A stretch of 9,883 nt of DNA, taken from positions 1 through 9,883 of the forward strand of contig CAAGIU010000473.1 of the NCBI GenBank assembly GCA_900770015.1, read 5' to 3'. The translations under genes were made by a program, and so were the position numbers. Shown here in pieces: positions 1-8,700 of the stretch. The stretch is from an uncultured Oscillospiraceae bacterium (GTDB lineage Bacteria; Bacillota_A; Clostridia; Oscillospirales; Oscillospiraceae). Below the pieces are notes generated by a model that saw only the letters and a list, made by a program, of their open reading frames with translations, did not search any database and was not told where the DNA came from. Each line of letters starts with the position of its first letter. The first letter of the stretch is position 1.

Positions 1-1
1 G

Positions 2-1483
2 ATCAATCTGGCGGGAAGCGTGAAGGGTAAGGCGACAGCCAGACATGCGGTTTCCGACTGGATGGAGATCGAGAAGGAGAGAGGTATTTCTGTAACCTCA
101 TCTGTTCTGCAGTTCGAATACGACGGCTATTGCATCAATATTCTGGATACCCCCGGACACCAGGATTTCTCCGAGGATACCTACCGTACCCTGATGGCCG
201 CCGACTCCGCCGTCATGGTCATCGATGGCGCCAAGGGCGTGGAGCCCCAGACCAGAAAGCTGTTCAAGGTCTGCGCCATGCGGCATATCCCCATCTTCAC
301 CTTTGTCAACAAGATGGACCGGGAGGCCAAGGACCCCTTCGACCTGCTGGATGAGCTGGAGCGGGAGCTGGGCATCGAGACCTACGCCATGAACTGGCCC
401 ATTGGCTCCGGCAAGGATTTCCAGGGCGTCTACGACCGGGAAAAGAGCCAGCTGCTGTTCTTCTCCGGCGTCTCCGGCAAGAATAAAGCCGGTAAGGAAG
501 CGGTGGATCTCTACGATCCCCACGTTGCGGAGCTTCTGGACAGCGAGGCCAAGCACCGGCAGCTGATCGACGATGTGGAGCTGCTGTCCGCCGGACGGGA
601 AATGGATATGGAGGAGGTCCGCCGGGGCAACCTGAGCCCCGTATTCTTCGGCTCCGCTCTGACCAACTTCGGCATTGAGCCCTTCCTGGAATCCTTCCTG
701 AAGCTGACTCCGCCGCCCTTGTCCCGGGTGGCCGACTGCGGCGAGATTGATACCTTCAGCCCGGATTTCTCCGCCTTCGTCTTCAAGATCCAGGCCAACA
801 TGAACAAGGCCCACCGGGACCGTCTGGCCTTCATGCGGATCTGCTCCGGCAAGTTCCAGCGGGACGCGGAATATTACCATGTCCAGGGCGGGCGCAAGAT
901 GCGTCTGTCCCAGCCCCAGCAGCTGATGGCAGCCGAGCGCGAGATCGTGGACGAGGCCTACGCAGGCGACGTCATTGGCGTCTTTGACCCCGGCATCTTC
1001 GCCATCGGTGATACCATCACCACCCCCGGTAAAAAGTTCGCCTATTCCGGCATCCCCACCTTCGCTCCCGAGCATTTCTGCCGTGTTTCCGCCAAGGACT
1101 CCATGAAGCGCAAGCAGTTCGTCAAGGGTACCGAGCAGATCGCCCAGGAGGGCGCCATTCAGATCTTTAAGGTCCCCAACTCCGGTATGGAGGAGGTCAT
1201 CGTGGGCGTCGTCGGCACATTGCAGTTTGATGTGTTCCAGTACCGCATGAAAAATGAGTACGGCGTGGATCTGCGGATGGAGGGACTGCCCTACGAGGAG
1301 ATTCGCCTGATTGACAGCTATCCCGGCGAGCTGGGAGATCTGAATCTGGGCAGTGATGCGGAGCTTTTGGAAGACTACCGGGGCAGAAGCCTGCTGGTTT
1401 TCTCCAGCTATTGGGCCATCGATTTCACCTGCCGCCGCAATCCCGGACTGAAGGTATCCGAGATCGTGGTCTCCGAGGGATAA
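2..1483 (+). CDS. prfC: Peptide chain release factor 3 (RF3), 5'-truncated by the window edge
   Basis: RF3 is a cytoplasmic translational GTPase that helps remove RF1 or RF2 from the ribosome after peptide release. The frame is open from the first bases and reads INLAGSVKGK, so the true start and the P-loop (G1) lie upstream; about 493 residues of a protein usually near 530 are visible. Seen motifs are the G2 region RGISVTSS (80-103), G3 DTPGH (146-160), G4 NKMD (308-319) and the G5-like GSAL (650-661). The segment SDWMEIEKERGIS just before G2 and the C-terminal VGTLQFDVFQYRMKNEYGV separate RF3 from EF-G. The GTG at position 20 lies inside the conserved N-terminal block and is not the start. 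The gene ends with TAA three bases before the next ATG, so the two are probably cotranscribed. No frameshift or internal stop is seen. Confidence 0.96.
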   Translation: MNLAGSVKGKATARHAVSDWMEIEKERGISVTSSVLQFEYDGYCINILDTPGHQDFSEDTYRTLMAADSAVMVIDGAKGVEPQTRKLFKVCAMRHIPIFTFVNKMDREAKDPFDLLDELERELGIETYAMNWPIGSGKDFQGVYDREKSQLLFFSGVSGKNKAGKEAVDLYDPHVAELLDSEAKHRQLIDDVELLSAGREMDMEEVRRGNLSPVFFGSALTNFGIEPFLESFLKLTPPPLSRVADCGEIDTFSPDFSAFVFKIQANMNKAHRDRLAFMRICSGKFQRDAEYYHVQGGRKMRLSQPQQLMAAEREIVDEAYAGDVIGVFDPGIFAIGDTITTPGKKFAYSGIPTFAPEHFCRVSAKDSMKRKQFVKGTEQIAQEGAIQIFKVPNSGMEEVIVGVVGTLQFDVFQYRMKNEYGVDLRMEGLPYEEIRLIDSYPGELGDLNLGSDAELLEDYRGRSLLVFSSYWAIDFTCRRNPGLKVSEIVVSEG

Positions 1484-1486
1484 GCC

Positions 1487-2032
1487 ATGGGCGCGTGGCA
1501 GCATTTCAAAACCGTCCATCATCACCGTGCGCTGGTGCGGAAGGGGTGCTTCCGGGTTGGCCTCTACCTGCAGGGGCTGACCCACGATCTATCCAAATAC
1601 TCCCCGACGGAGTTTCTCCGGGGCGCCCATTACTACCAGGGCACCCGCAGTCCCAATGCCGCCGAGCGGGAGGAGAAGGGCTACAGTGAGGCCTGGATGC
1701 ACCACAAAGGCCGCAACCGGCACCACTATGAATACTGGACGGATATGAGTCCCAAGACCCATCGCTATGAGCCGGTGGATATGCCCAGGCGGTATCTGGT
1801 GGAAATGGTCATGGACCGCCGCGCCGCCTGCATGACCTACCAGGGCAAAAACTATCGCCCCGGCGCTGAACTGGAATACCTGGAAAAGAGCAGGGAACGG
1901 CTGCTGATGCACCCGGAAACCCTGCGACGCCTGGAATACCTGCTCACCATGCTCCGGGACCGGGGCGAGGAGGAGACCTTCCGCTACATCAAAGAGAACG
2001 TCCTGAAGGACAAACCCTTCCCATGGGAATAA
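1487..2032 (+). CDS. DUF5662 family protein, function unknown
   Basis: This 181-residue soluble protein has no signal peptide or membrane segment. It resembles the DUF5662 proteins common in Firmicutes; I recognise the family from the N-terminal AWQHFKTV, the block GLTHDLSKYSPTEF (residues 30-43), the SPNAAEREEKGYSEAW segment and HHKGRNRHHYEYW (72-84). The many His and Asp residues (H33-D34, H72-H73, H79-H80, D110) look like a metal-binding HD-type helical fold, but that is inference and no substrate is known to me. The start is ATG three bases after the prfC stop, and an SD-like GAGGGA (1475-1480) lies inside the last prfC codons, which suggests translational coupling. A terminator follows seven bases after the stop. 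The call could be wrong in family name, but the reading frame is secure. Confidence 0.85.
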   Translation: MGAWQHFKTVHHHRALVRKGCFRVGLYLQGLTHDLSKYSPTEFLRGAHYYQGTRSPNAAEREEKGYSEAWMHHKGRNRHHYEYWTDMSPKTHRYEPVDMPRRYLVEMVMDRRAACMTYQGKNYRPGAELEYLEKSRERLLMHPETLRRLEYLLTMLRDRGEEETFRYIKENVLKDKPFPWE

Positions 2033-2038
2033 GAAAAT

Positions 2039-2073
2039 GCTCCCTTGTCATCTTTTGGCGAGGGAGCTTTTTT
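2039..2073 (+). terminator. Intrinsic terminator of the prfC-DUF5662 unit
   Basis: A 9-bp stem (GCTCCCTTG at 2039-2047 with CGAGGGAGC at 2059-2067, one G-T wobble) encloses an 11-base loop and is followed at once by six T (2068-2073). It starts seven bases after the TAA of the DUF5662 gene. Confidence 0.9.
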
Positions 2074-2112
2074 GCGTATTCTTAAGATTTCCTGTATTTT
2101 CCTGCCCTTACA

Positions 2113-2141
2113 TTGACAGGGAAAACGCTGTGTGTTATGCT
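2113..2141 (+). promoter_or_regulatory. Strong sigma-A (sigma-70 type) promoter for the beta-helix gene
   Basis: The -35 element TTGACA (2113-2118) matches the consensus exactly. A 17-base spacer leads to TATGCT (2136-2141), which is preceded by TGT (2133-2135) as an extended -10. Transcription should start near 2148, giving a leader of about 30 bases before the ATG at 2180. The upstream terminator at 2039-2073 makes this an independent unit. No clear operator is visible. Confidence 0.85.
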
Positions 2142-2164
2142 CAAACCACGCAATACGACTTGAA

Positions 2165-2171
2165 AGGAAGG
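2165..2171 (+). promoter_or_regulatory. Ribosome binding site that fixes the beta-helix protein start
   Basis: AGGAAGG lies 8 bases before the ATG at 2180. The frame stays open upstream to a GTG at 2132, but that codon falls inside the promoter and would put 16 polar residues ahead of a normal signal peptide, so 2180 is the start. Confidence 0.85.
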
Positions 2172-2179
2172 AATTCAGA

Positions 2180-3799
2180 ATGCGAAAATTAAAAAATGGT
2201 CTCATCGCCCTGGCGCTGCTGTTGTGCTGTGTGCTGGTGCTCTGTTCCGGTGCTGCCGCCTATGCGGAGGAAGCTGGGAACAATGTGGTCCACGTTTCCA
2301 GTGTAGATGAGTTGCTGGCAGCCATCGCGCCAAATACCGAAATCGTCCTGGCTCCCGGGGAATACAATCTGACCAAAGCCAGCAATTATGCCCGCGGCGG
2401 CGGGGAGTGGTATCACTGGGAATCCGTCTATGACGGCGTGGAGCTGGTCGTCACGGATTTGTCCGGCCTGACCATCCGCGGCGAGGATCAGGATACCGTC
2501 AGCATTGTCACGGAACCCCGCTATGCCAATGTCATGCGTTTTGACTTTGCATCTGGGATCACCATTTCCGACGTCACCATGGGCCATACCCCGGAGAAGG
2601 GCAGCTGTGCGGGCGGCGTTCTCCTGTTCCAGGACTGCTCCGACCTGGAGATTGTGCGGTCCGGTCTTTACGGCTGTGGTATCCGGGGCGTGGACCTGCG
2701 CGGCTGCCGGAATGTCCATGTGGATTGGACGGATATCTACGAGTGCAGCGAGGGCTGTGTGGCTGTCAGCGAAAGCAGGAATGTCCTCTTTGAAAACTGC
2801 AAGTTCTACCGCTGCACGGTCTGGATGGGCGTGTTTGATGTCTACGGCTCCCGGGATGTGGCCTTCATCAATTCCGAGGTGTTTGAAAACAGCGGTATTT
2901 ACCCGGAGTATGGCAGCCTGGTTTATTCCTCCTGTCCCGGTGTTTATCTGGGCGGTCTGGATGTCCATGAAAATAGCTTTGCCAGTCTCTTTACCTGCAA
3001 CAATCATGCAGCCACTGTGGAAAAATGCCGCTTCACCGGCAATTCCGGGGCTTTTGCCAGCGATCTGGCGCCGGTCAGCGCAGACAGAACCGAGCTGACC
3101 GCCGGAGACATCGCCAATATGTCCATGCGTACCGTGACCTGGGAGCCTGCAACGGCACCGGAGACGGTGGCACCGGAGGCGGATGTGGATGGAAAGATCC
3201 ATGTCTCCACCGTGGATGAATTTCTGGCGGCCATCGGCCGGGATACCGTCATCTATCTGGAGCCCGGCGTCTACGATCTGTCCCAGGCGGAAAATTACGG
3301 CGGCTTCGGCACGGAATTCTACCATTGGGAGGATACCTTCGACGGCCCGGAGCTGGTGATCCAGGGCGTGTCCGGCCTGACCATCGAGGGCGCAGGCAAG
3401 GATCAGGTCACCATCACCGCAGCGCCCCGCTATGCCAACGTCCTGCGGTTTGAAAACTGCTACGGCTTGATCCTCCGGGGCTTCCTGGCAGGTCACACCA
3501 TGGAGCCGGGCTATTGCAGCGGCGGCGTGCTGCAGATGACCTATTGCAGCAACGTCAATATCGAGCAGTGCGGTCTCTACGGCTGCGGCATCCTGGGCAT
3601 CTGGGCCATGGGCTGCTCCAACCTGTATGTCACCGGTACGGAGATTTATGAGTGCAGCAGCGGTGCGGCATCCTTCTATAACTGCTCGGATGTGAGCCTG
3701 GATGCCTGCGATGTCCATGACATCGGCGGCACCGAATATTATGCCGATTTCTTCTGCACGAATATCTTTGTCAACGGCGAACCCGTGGCCAATTCCTGA
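2180..3799 (+). CDS. Secreted right-handed parallel beta-helix protein with two tandem domains
   Basis: The 539-residue product starts MRKLKNGLIALALLL, a signal peptide with a likely cut after AYA (about residue 29), so the protein is exported. No lipobox, LPXTG sorting signal or C-terminal anchor is seen. The mature part holds two copies of one domain, starting at HVSSVDE (residue 38) and HVSTVDE (residue 341), joined by a Pro/Glu/Thr-rich linker (about 325-338). Each copy opens with a capping segment (LAPGEYNL, YHWE, DGVELV), then short strands typical of right-handed beta-helices (NV..., GLYGCGI, IYECS). Stacked Cys recur every 23 residues, as expected for helix rungs. Copy 2 stops about one rung after IYECS, whereas copy 1 runs some 130 residues further. 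Such folds often bind or cleave polysaccharides, but I see no recognisable catalytic set and no enzyme is claimed. It is transcribed alone, between its own promoter and a terminator. Confidence 0.88.
   Translation: MRKLKNGLIALALLLCCVLVLCSGAAAYAEEAGNNVVHVSSVDELLAAIAPNTEIVLAPGEYNLTKASNYARGGGEWYHWESVYDGVELVVTDLSGLTIRGEDQDTVSIVTEPRYANVMRFDFASGITISDVTMGHTPEKGSCAGGVLLFQDCSDLEIVRSGLYGCGIRGVDLRGCRNVHVDWTDIYECSEGCVAVSESRNVLFENCKFYRCTVWMGVFDVYGSRDVAFINSEVFENSGIYPEYGSLVYSSCPGVYLGGLDVHENSFASLFTCNNHAATVEKCRFTGNSGAFASDLAPVSADRTELTAGDIANMSMRTVTWEPATAPETVAPEADVDGKIHVSTVDEFLAAIGRDTVIYLEPGVYDLSQAENYGGFGTEFYHWEDTFDGPELVIQGVSGLTIEGAGKDQVTITAAPRYANVLRFENCYGLILRGFLAGHTMEPGYCSGGVLQMTYCSNVNIEQCGLYGCGILGIWAMGCSNLYVTGTEIYECSSGAASFYNCSDVSLDACDVHDIGGTEYYADFFCTNIFVNGEPVANS
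2291..3658 (+). repeat. Internal domain duplication in the beta-helix gene (copies 2291-2749 and 3200-3658)
   Basis: The two 153-codon copies align without a gap at an offset of exactly 909 bases, from HVS(S/T)VDE to IYECS. By hand count about 80 of 153 residues are identical. Shared blocks include PRYANV, SGLTI, GLYGCGI and IYECS. The DNA has diverged much more than the protein, so the duplication is old and under protein-level selection. Confidence 0.9.
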
Positions 3800-3820
3800 A
3801 AAGCCTGTCATACAAAGACC

Positions 3821-3834
3821 CCGCCAAAAGGCGG
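3821..3834. other. GC hairpin, first of a pair between converging genes
   Basis: CCGCC-AAAA-GGCGG forms a compact 5-bp hairpin 21 bases after the beta-helix stop. It has no T tract on the + strand; on the - strand it is followed by GGTCTTTGT, a poor U tract. It may be a weak terminator for leftward transcripts of the mfd-VanW unit or half of a composite structure with the hairpin at 3864-3877. Confidence 0.5.
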
Positions 3835-3863
3835 CTCCTCATTGGAATGAATCCTGTGACGAA

Positions 3864-3885
3864 CCGCCCAATGGCGGGTTTTTTT
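3864..3885 (+). terminator. Intrinsic terminator of the beta-helix gene
   Basis: CCGCC (3864-3868), loop CAAT, GGCGG (3873-3877), then G and seven T (3879-3885). The stem is short but GC-only, and the T run is strong. It lies 64 bases after the beta-helix stop. On the opposite strand the stem is preceded by the A run and followed by TTCGTC, so it should act mainly rightward. Confidence 0.8.
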
Positions 3886-3921
3886 CGGTGTGTCAATGTA
3901 TCCGGCAGAACTGTTTTGCGG

Positions 3922-5700
3922 TCAGGCAGCGGGTTCTTCGGGGGTGCTGACCACCCGGGCCACGGTGGTCTGGGTGGCGGGATAGTTGGAGGCTGCCTCC
4001 GGCTCCCTGGAAATGCATTTGTTGGTCTGCGTGCTGTACTTGCAGCGGTAGGTCTGCACATAGGCGCCGCTGACACCCCGCTGGATCACCGCGCCGTTTT
4101 CATAGGTTCCGGCGGCCACATCCTGATAGACAATGGGGGATTCAAAATTGGAGATCTGATACTCCATTTTTACATAGCAGTCCCGGTTGTCCGTGCCCAG
4201 CAGCTGGGTGGACAGGCTGCTCTCGTCCAGCCTGCAGAGGATCTTGATGGGATGGTCGGTATTGTTCCGGAATTTCAGATCGGGGCCGGGCCAGCCGACT
4301 TCGGCGTCCATGCCCGGGTCCACAAAGCCCGGCTGGAATTGGGCGCTCTCCCGTTCCAGAATTTCCAGATCCGCCAGCATGGCGCAGACATAAAGGGCCG
4401 ATGCGTTTTGAATCACACCGCCGCCCACGGGCTGGGCCTGGCTGTAATTGGAGTAGACGGAGGCACAGAGGAAGCCCCGCTCCATGGTCCGTTCCCCCAC
4501 GGCTTCGTTGAAGGAGAACACTTCCCCCGGCTGAATCACCAGGCCGTTCAGCATCTGGCAGACCAGCTCCATATTGCTGTTCCGGTTGACATCCTGATTG
4601 TGGGGCGTGTCGCAGGAGGCCAGCACATCCGGGAAATCCGCGGAGGTAGCGGCGTTCAGCGGCTCCAGATACCGCATGGAAATCCGAAGCACGTCCCCCG
4701 GCTGAGCCGCGTCCACAGCAGCCTTGGCGCTGTCTGCATCGAAGTCACAGCCGAAGCTCTCTTTGGTGGGCATCATGCACACCGCCTGGTAGACGGCATC
4801 CAGATCCAGCGCCTGGGGGAGCAGGGTGGTCACCTGGGCTGCGGCTTCCACATAGGTTTTTCCTTCGTCGTAAGCCGCCAGAATCTGCGCCATCAGCGCA
4901 TCGGTGTCCAGTCCCTGACCGGGGCAGCCCAGATCCAGCACCAGCGTGGGCAGCTGCGCCATGGGATTGTGCTGGTCGATGCTCAGAGCGGGGAATTCGC
5001 CGGAAAGGGAATAGGCCGACTGCCGGAAGGAATCCCCCAGACCGTCCAGCCGGCTGCGGATGCCCTCCCGGTTCAGCTCCAGATAGGGAAGAAGACCGAT
5101 GTTGTGGCTGCCGGACAGGGAATCCGCATAGGCCTCCAGCTGAGCAAGCTTGCTTCCCCCATGGCCGTATTCCATGGCCTCGCTCACGACGCCGGGGATA
5201 TCCAGGGTGACCCCGCTGATCTGCTGCGTGAGCAGAAGTTCCGTGCCGTTGACGCTGACCACCATTTCCCATTGGGAAAACTGATCGCTGACGGCCTGCT
5301 CCGCTTCCTCGTATGTCATGCCGCCCACATCGATGCCTGCAATGCTGACATGCTTCAGGATCGTGTCGCCCTTGCTGCCGGAACCGCTGAGCTTGGAAAT
5401 GGCAAAGCACAGCATGCCCAGGAAAAACGCAAAAATCAGTGCGAACAAAGCCACCAGTATGCCGGTCCGGTGCCTTGCGAAGAAGGATTCCTTCTCCGTA
5501 ACCGCGTGGTCGTACTGAGGCGCGGGCTGATAGGCGGGTCGGCGCTTTTTCTGCGATTTTTTTGCCGGTGCAGCCGGTTTTGGAGGCAGAACGGGAGCGG
5601 GCTCGTAGAGGGAGCGGATGTCCTTCAGCTCCTGATCCCAGTCGGTGACTGCCGCGGCAGCCTCCGCCCGCTTCCGGGTATTTTCATCGGAATGTTCCAT
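3922..5700 (-). CDS. VanW family protein with PG-binding domain, membrane-anchored
   Basis: The 592-residue protein has a charged, Pro/Ala/Lys-rich cytoplasmic N-terminus (1-79), one membrane helix at about 80-101 (GILVALFALIFAFFLGMLCF), and a long extracellular part. Residues ~114-360 look like the PG_binding_4 (YoaR-like) region, with HVSIAGIDVGGMTYEEAE at the front and the paired motifs GVTLDIPGVVSEAMEYG and CDFDADSAKAAVDAAQPGD. Residues ~372-490 form the VanW domain: NRNSNMELV, LNGLVIQPGEVFSFNEAVG, GGGVIQNASALY, DLKFRNNTDHPIKI. The family usually has Cys where this protein has Ile430 (GGGVIQ). A Ser/Pro/Ala-rich tail ends the protein. Such proteins are thought to work on the cell wall, but their activity is not established, and VanW alone does not mean vancomycin resistance. 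ATG at 5700 is chosen over an in-frame TTG at 5724 because of its SD. It starts 20 bases after mfd, probably in one operon. Confidence 0.9.
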   Translation of the reverse strand: MEHSDENTRKRAEAAAAVTDWDQELKDIRSLYEPAPVLPPKPAAPAKKSQKKRRPAYQPAPQYDHAVTEKESFFARHRTGILVALFALIFAFFLGMLCFAISKLSGSGSKGDTILKHVSIAGIDVGGMTYEEAEQAVSDQFSQWEMVVSVNGTELLLTQQISGVTLDIPGVVSEAMEYGHGGSKLAQLEAYADSLSGSHNIGLLPYLELNREGIRSRLDGLGDSFRQSAYSLSGEFPALSIDQHNPMAQLPTLVLDLGCPGQGLDTDALMAQILAAYDEGKTYVEAAAQVTTLLPQALDLDAVYQAVCMMPTKESFGCDFDADSAKAAVDAAQPGDVLRISMRYLEPLNAATSADFPDVLASCDTPHNQDVNRNSNMELVCQMLNGLVIQPGEVFSFNEAVGERTMERGFLCASVYSNYSQAQPVGGGVIQNASALYVCAMLADLEILERESAQFQPGFVDPGMDAEVGWPGPDLKFRNNTDHPIKILCRLDESSLSTQLLGTDNRDCYVKMEYQISNFESPIVYQDVAAGTYENGAVIQRGVSGAYVQTYRCKYSTQTNKCISREPEAASNYPATQTTVARVVSTPEEPAA

Positions 5701-5706
5701 GGGGAT

Positions 5707-5715
5707 CTCCTTCCT
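5707..5715 (-). promoter_or_regulatory. Ribosome binding site deciding the VanW-gene start
   Basis: AGGAAGGAG on the minus strand sits 6 bases before the ATG at 5700-5698, in the short gap after the mfd stop. The alternative TTG at 5724 lies upstream of this SD and overlaps the mfd stop codon. Confidence 0.85.
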
Positions 5716-5720
5716 TTGGT

Positions 5721-8700
5721 TCAATGGCAGTACTGGGTATACCGGTCGATGAAGACCCGGCTCTGCTTCAGACTGTCCACACCGTTTGCCAGCTTCAGCT
5801 TCAGCGTGGGCTCCTTGGCATTGGCCAGGAATACGACTCTGGTTTTGTAATCGCTATCATTGCACAGGGCGCTGACGGCCTCGAAATTCAGGTTCGTCAG
5901 CACAAACAGCACATCGCCGCTCTTCTGGCGGATATCCTTGATGCCCACCTTTTTGGCCTTGGCCCGGAGCAGAGCGATGTCGATGAGGTTCAGCACGCCC
6001 TTGGGCGGCTCGCCGTAGCGGTCCACAATTTCGTCCAGCAGATCGTCCGCGTCCTGCTGGGAACGAATGGCAGCCATCCGGCGGTACAGATCCATCCGTT
6101 CCTCGGAACGGGAGACAAAATCCTTGTCCACATTGGCGGTGACGTTCAGGTCGGCGGTGCATTCCGGCGCCTTGGGTGCCTCGCCCCGCTCCTCCAGCAC
6201 GGCCTCATCCAGCAGCTTCAGGTACATATCGTAGCCCACGCTCATCATATGGCCGGACTGCTCCGCGCCCAGCAGATTGCCTGCGCCCCGGATCTCCAGA
6301 TCCCGCATGGCGATTTTGAAGCCGGAGCCGAATTCCGCGAAATCCCGGATGGCGGACAGCCGCTTTTCCGCAATTTCCGTCAGATTCTTGTCGGGCTTGT
6401 AGGTGAAGTAGGCGTAGGCATGTCTCGTGGAGCGGCCCACGCGGCCCCGGAGCTGATGCAGCTGGGAAAGACCCAGTCGGTCGGCGTTTTCGATGATGAG
6501 GGTGTTGGCGTTGGGGATGTCCAGTCCGGTTTCGATGATGGTGGTGCACACCAGAACCTGAATATCGCCGTCGGCCATGGACTGCATGACATCGCCCAGG
6601 GCGTCTTCACCCATCTGTCCATGGGCCACACCGATGGAGATGCCGGGAATTCTTCGCCGCAGCGCACCGGCGCACTGGTCGATGGTTTCGGTGCGGTTGT
6701 GCAGATAGTAGACCTGTCCTCCCCGCTCCACCTCCCGGCGGATGGCATCGTCAATGATGGCAGGGCTGTATTCGGTGACAAAGGTCTGCACCGGATAGCG
6801 GTCGGAGGGCGGCTCCTCGATGGTGGACATGTCCCGGATGCCGGAAAGGGCCATATTCAGTGTCCGGGGAATGGGAGTGGCGGACAGGGTCAGCACATCC
6901 ACACCCTTGGAGATCTCCTTCAGCCGCTCCTTGTGGCTGACGCCGAAGCGCTGCTCCTCGTCCACGATCAGCAGTCCCAGGTCTTTGAACTGTACGCTCT
7001 TCTGCAGCAGCTTATGGGTGCCGATGATGAGATCCACGTTTCCGCTTCTCAGATTCTGCACGGTCTGGTTCTGCTGCTTTGTGGTGCGGAACCGGCTGAG
7101 CACGTCGATGTTCACCGGGAATCCCCGGAATCTGGATACAGCCGTCTGATAGTGCTGCTGGGCCAGCACCGTGGTGGGCACCAGAATTGCCGCCTGCTTT
7201 CCGTCCATGACGCATTTCATCACCGCCCGCAGGGCGACCTCGGTTTTGCCGAAGCCCACATCGCCGCAGAGCAGGCGATCCATGGGCGTGGGCTGCTCCA
7301 TGTCGTGCTTGATATCCGCAATGCAGCGCAGCTGGTCGTCGGTTTCAGGGTAGGGGAAGTTGTCCTCAAATTCCTTCTGCCAGGGGGCATCTGCGGCAAA
7401 GGCGAAGCCCGGCTGCCGCTTTCTGGCGGCGTAGAGCTGAATCAGCTCCCCGGCCATGTCCTTGGCGGCTTTTCTGGCCTTGGCCTTCGTCTTCTGCCAG
7501 GCATCGGTGCCCAGCTTGTTGAGCTTGACGTTGGCATCCTCGCCGCCTCCGCCGATGTACTTGCCGATGAGATCCAGCTGGGTGGCGGGGACGAACAGGG
7601 TGTCGGAGCCCTGATAGGCGATCTTAATGTAATCCTTGACGGCGCCGTCCACCTTGATCTGCTCCATGGCAACAAAGCGGCCGATGCCGTAGTCCTCATG
7701 AACCACCAGGTCGCCGGGGGACAGGTCAGTAAAGGAATTCAGCTTCTGGCGGTTGGTGGCGGTTTTCCTGGGCTTGCGCTTTGCGGTTTCCCGGGTGAGC
7801 AGCTGTCCCTCTGTCAGCACAGCCAGCTTGGAAAGGGGATATTCCATGCCGAAGGGCAGAGTGCCCTCCGCCAGCAGAATCTGCCCCGGCTTGGGCAGCG
7901 TGGTCAGCGGGATGCACAGGAAACCGGAAATGCCCTTCTCCCGCAGCATCTGCTGCAGCAGCTCCGCTCGCCTGCGGGTGCCGCAGAGCACCATGGTGCC
8001 GAAGTCCATCTTCTGATAGTACTTCAGGTCGCTGACCACCGTGTCCATGTTGCCGCCGTAGCCGGGCAGCTGCTTGGCGGTGATGGGAAGAAGATGCTTT
8101 GGGGGCTGCTCCTCCGGGTAGGCGCTGCCGCCGAAGGTGTCGAAATACAGGGTGATCCGCTTTTTCAGCCGGGTGCAGAAGCTCTCCCAGTCCAGCACAT
8201 AGTCGCACAGCTCCCCTGCCACCAGACCCGCCTGGAGCATACTGTCCAGCTGGAGGCCGATTTCCTCGGTGCGGGTCCGGGCGGCGCGCTGGAGATTGCT
8301 GTGGTCACAGAGCACCAGAATGGATTCAGGGGAGATATAATCCAGGGCGCAGGCAAATTCCGGATAGATGAGGGACATATACCGGTCGGACGCCGGATTG
8401 CTCAGACCATTTTCGTATTTTTCAAGATCCTTTGTCAGCGTGGTCACCAGGGGCTCGTTGATGTTTTTCCGCCTGCGCTGCCGGGCGATCAGGTGGTTCA
8501 GATCCCTGCAAAGTCCATCGATGCCCCCGGGGTGGCAGTGGGGCAGCGTTTCACTGACGGGCAGGAGCACGCACGAATCGATGTTCTCGTCCCGCCGCTG
8601 GGTGTCGGGGTCAAACAGACCCATGGTGTCCAGCTCGTCGCCGAAGAACTCCGCGCGGACGGGCTTGTCGGAGGCGGGGGAGTAGACGTCCAGAATGCCG

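Noticed and set aside
98..1585. 495-codon frame on the - strand opposite prfC
   Set aside because: Shadow of the RF3 gene; its product has no known motif and the frame runs across the prfC-DUF5662 junction.
2189..3811. 540-codon frame on the - strand opposite the beta-helix gene
   Set aside because: Its repeated look only mirrors the duplicated beta-helix domain; no signal, SD or motif supports it.
3868..3896. TTGACA on the minus strand at 3896-3891 as a promoter
   Set aside because: No -10 element at 16-18 bases, and the region is a terminator with no leftward gene beyond it.
3922..5700. VanW gene as a vancomycin-resistance determinant
   Set aside because: No vanH, vanA/B ligase, vanX or vanRS genes are nearby. 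VanW-domain proteins are common in the chromosomes of susceptible Firmicutes.
3847..5850. 667-codon open frame on the + strand opposite the VanW gene
   Set aside because: Same effect: low-complexity, His/Gly-rich product, start inside the terminator region, and a well-supported VanW/PG-binding protein on the other strand.
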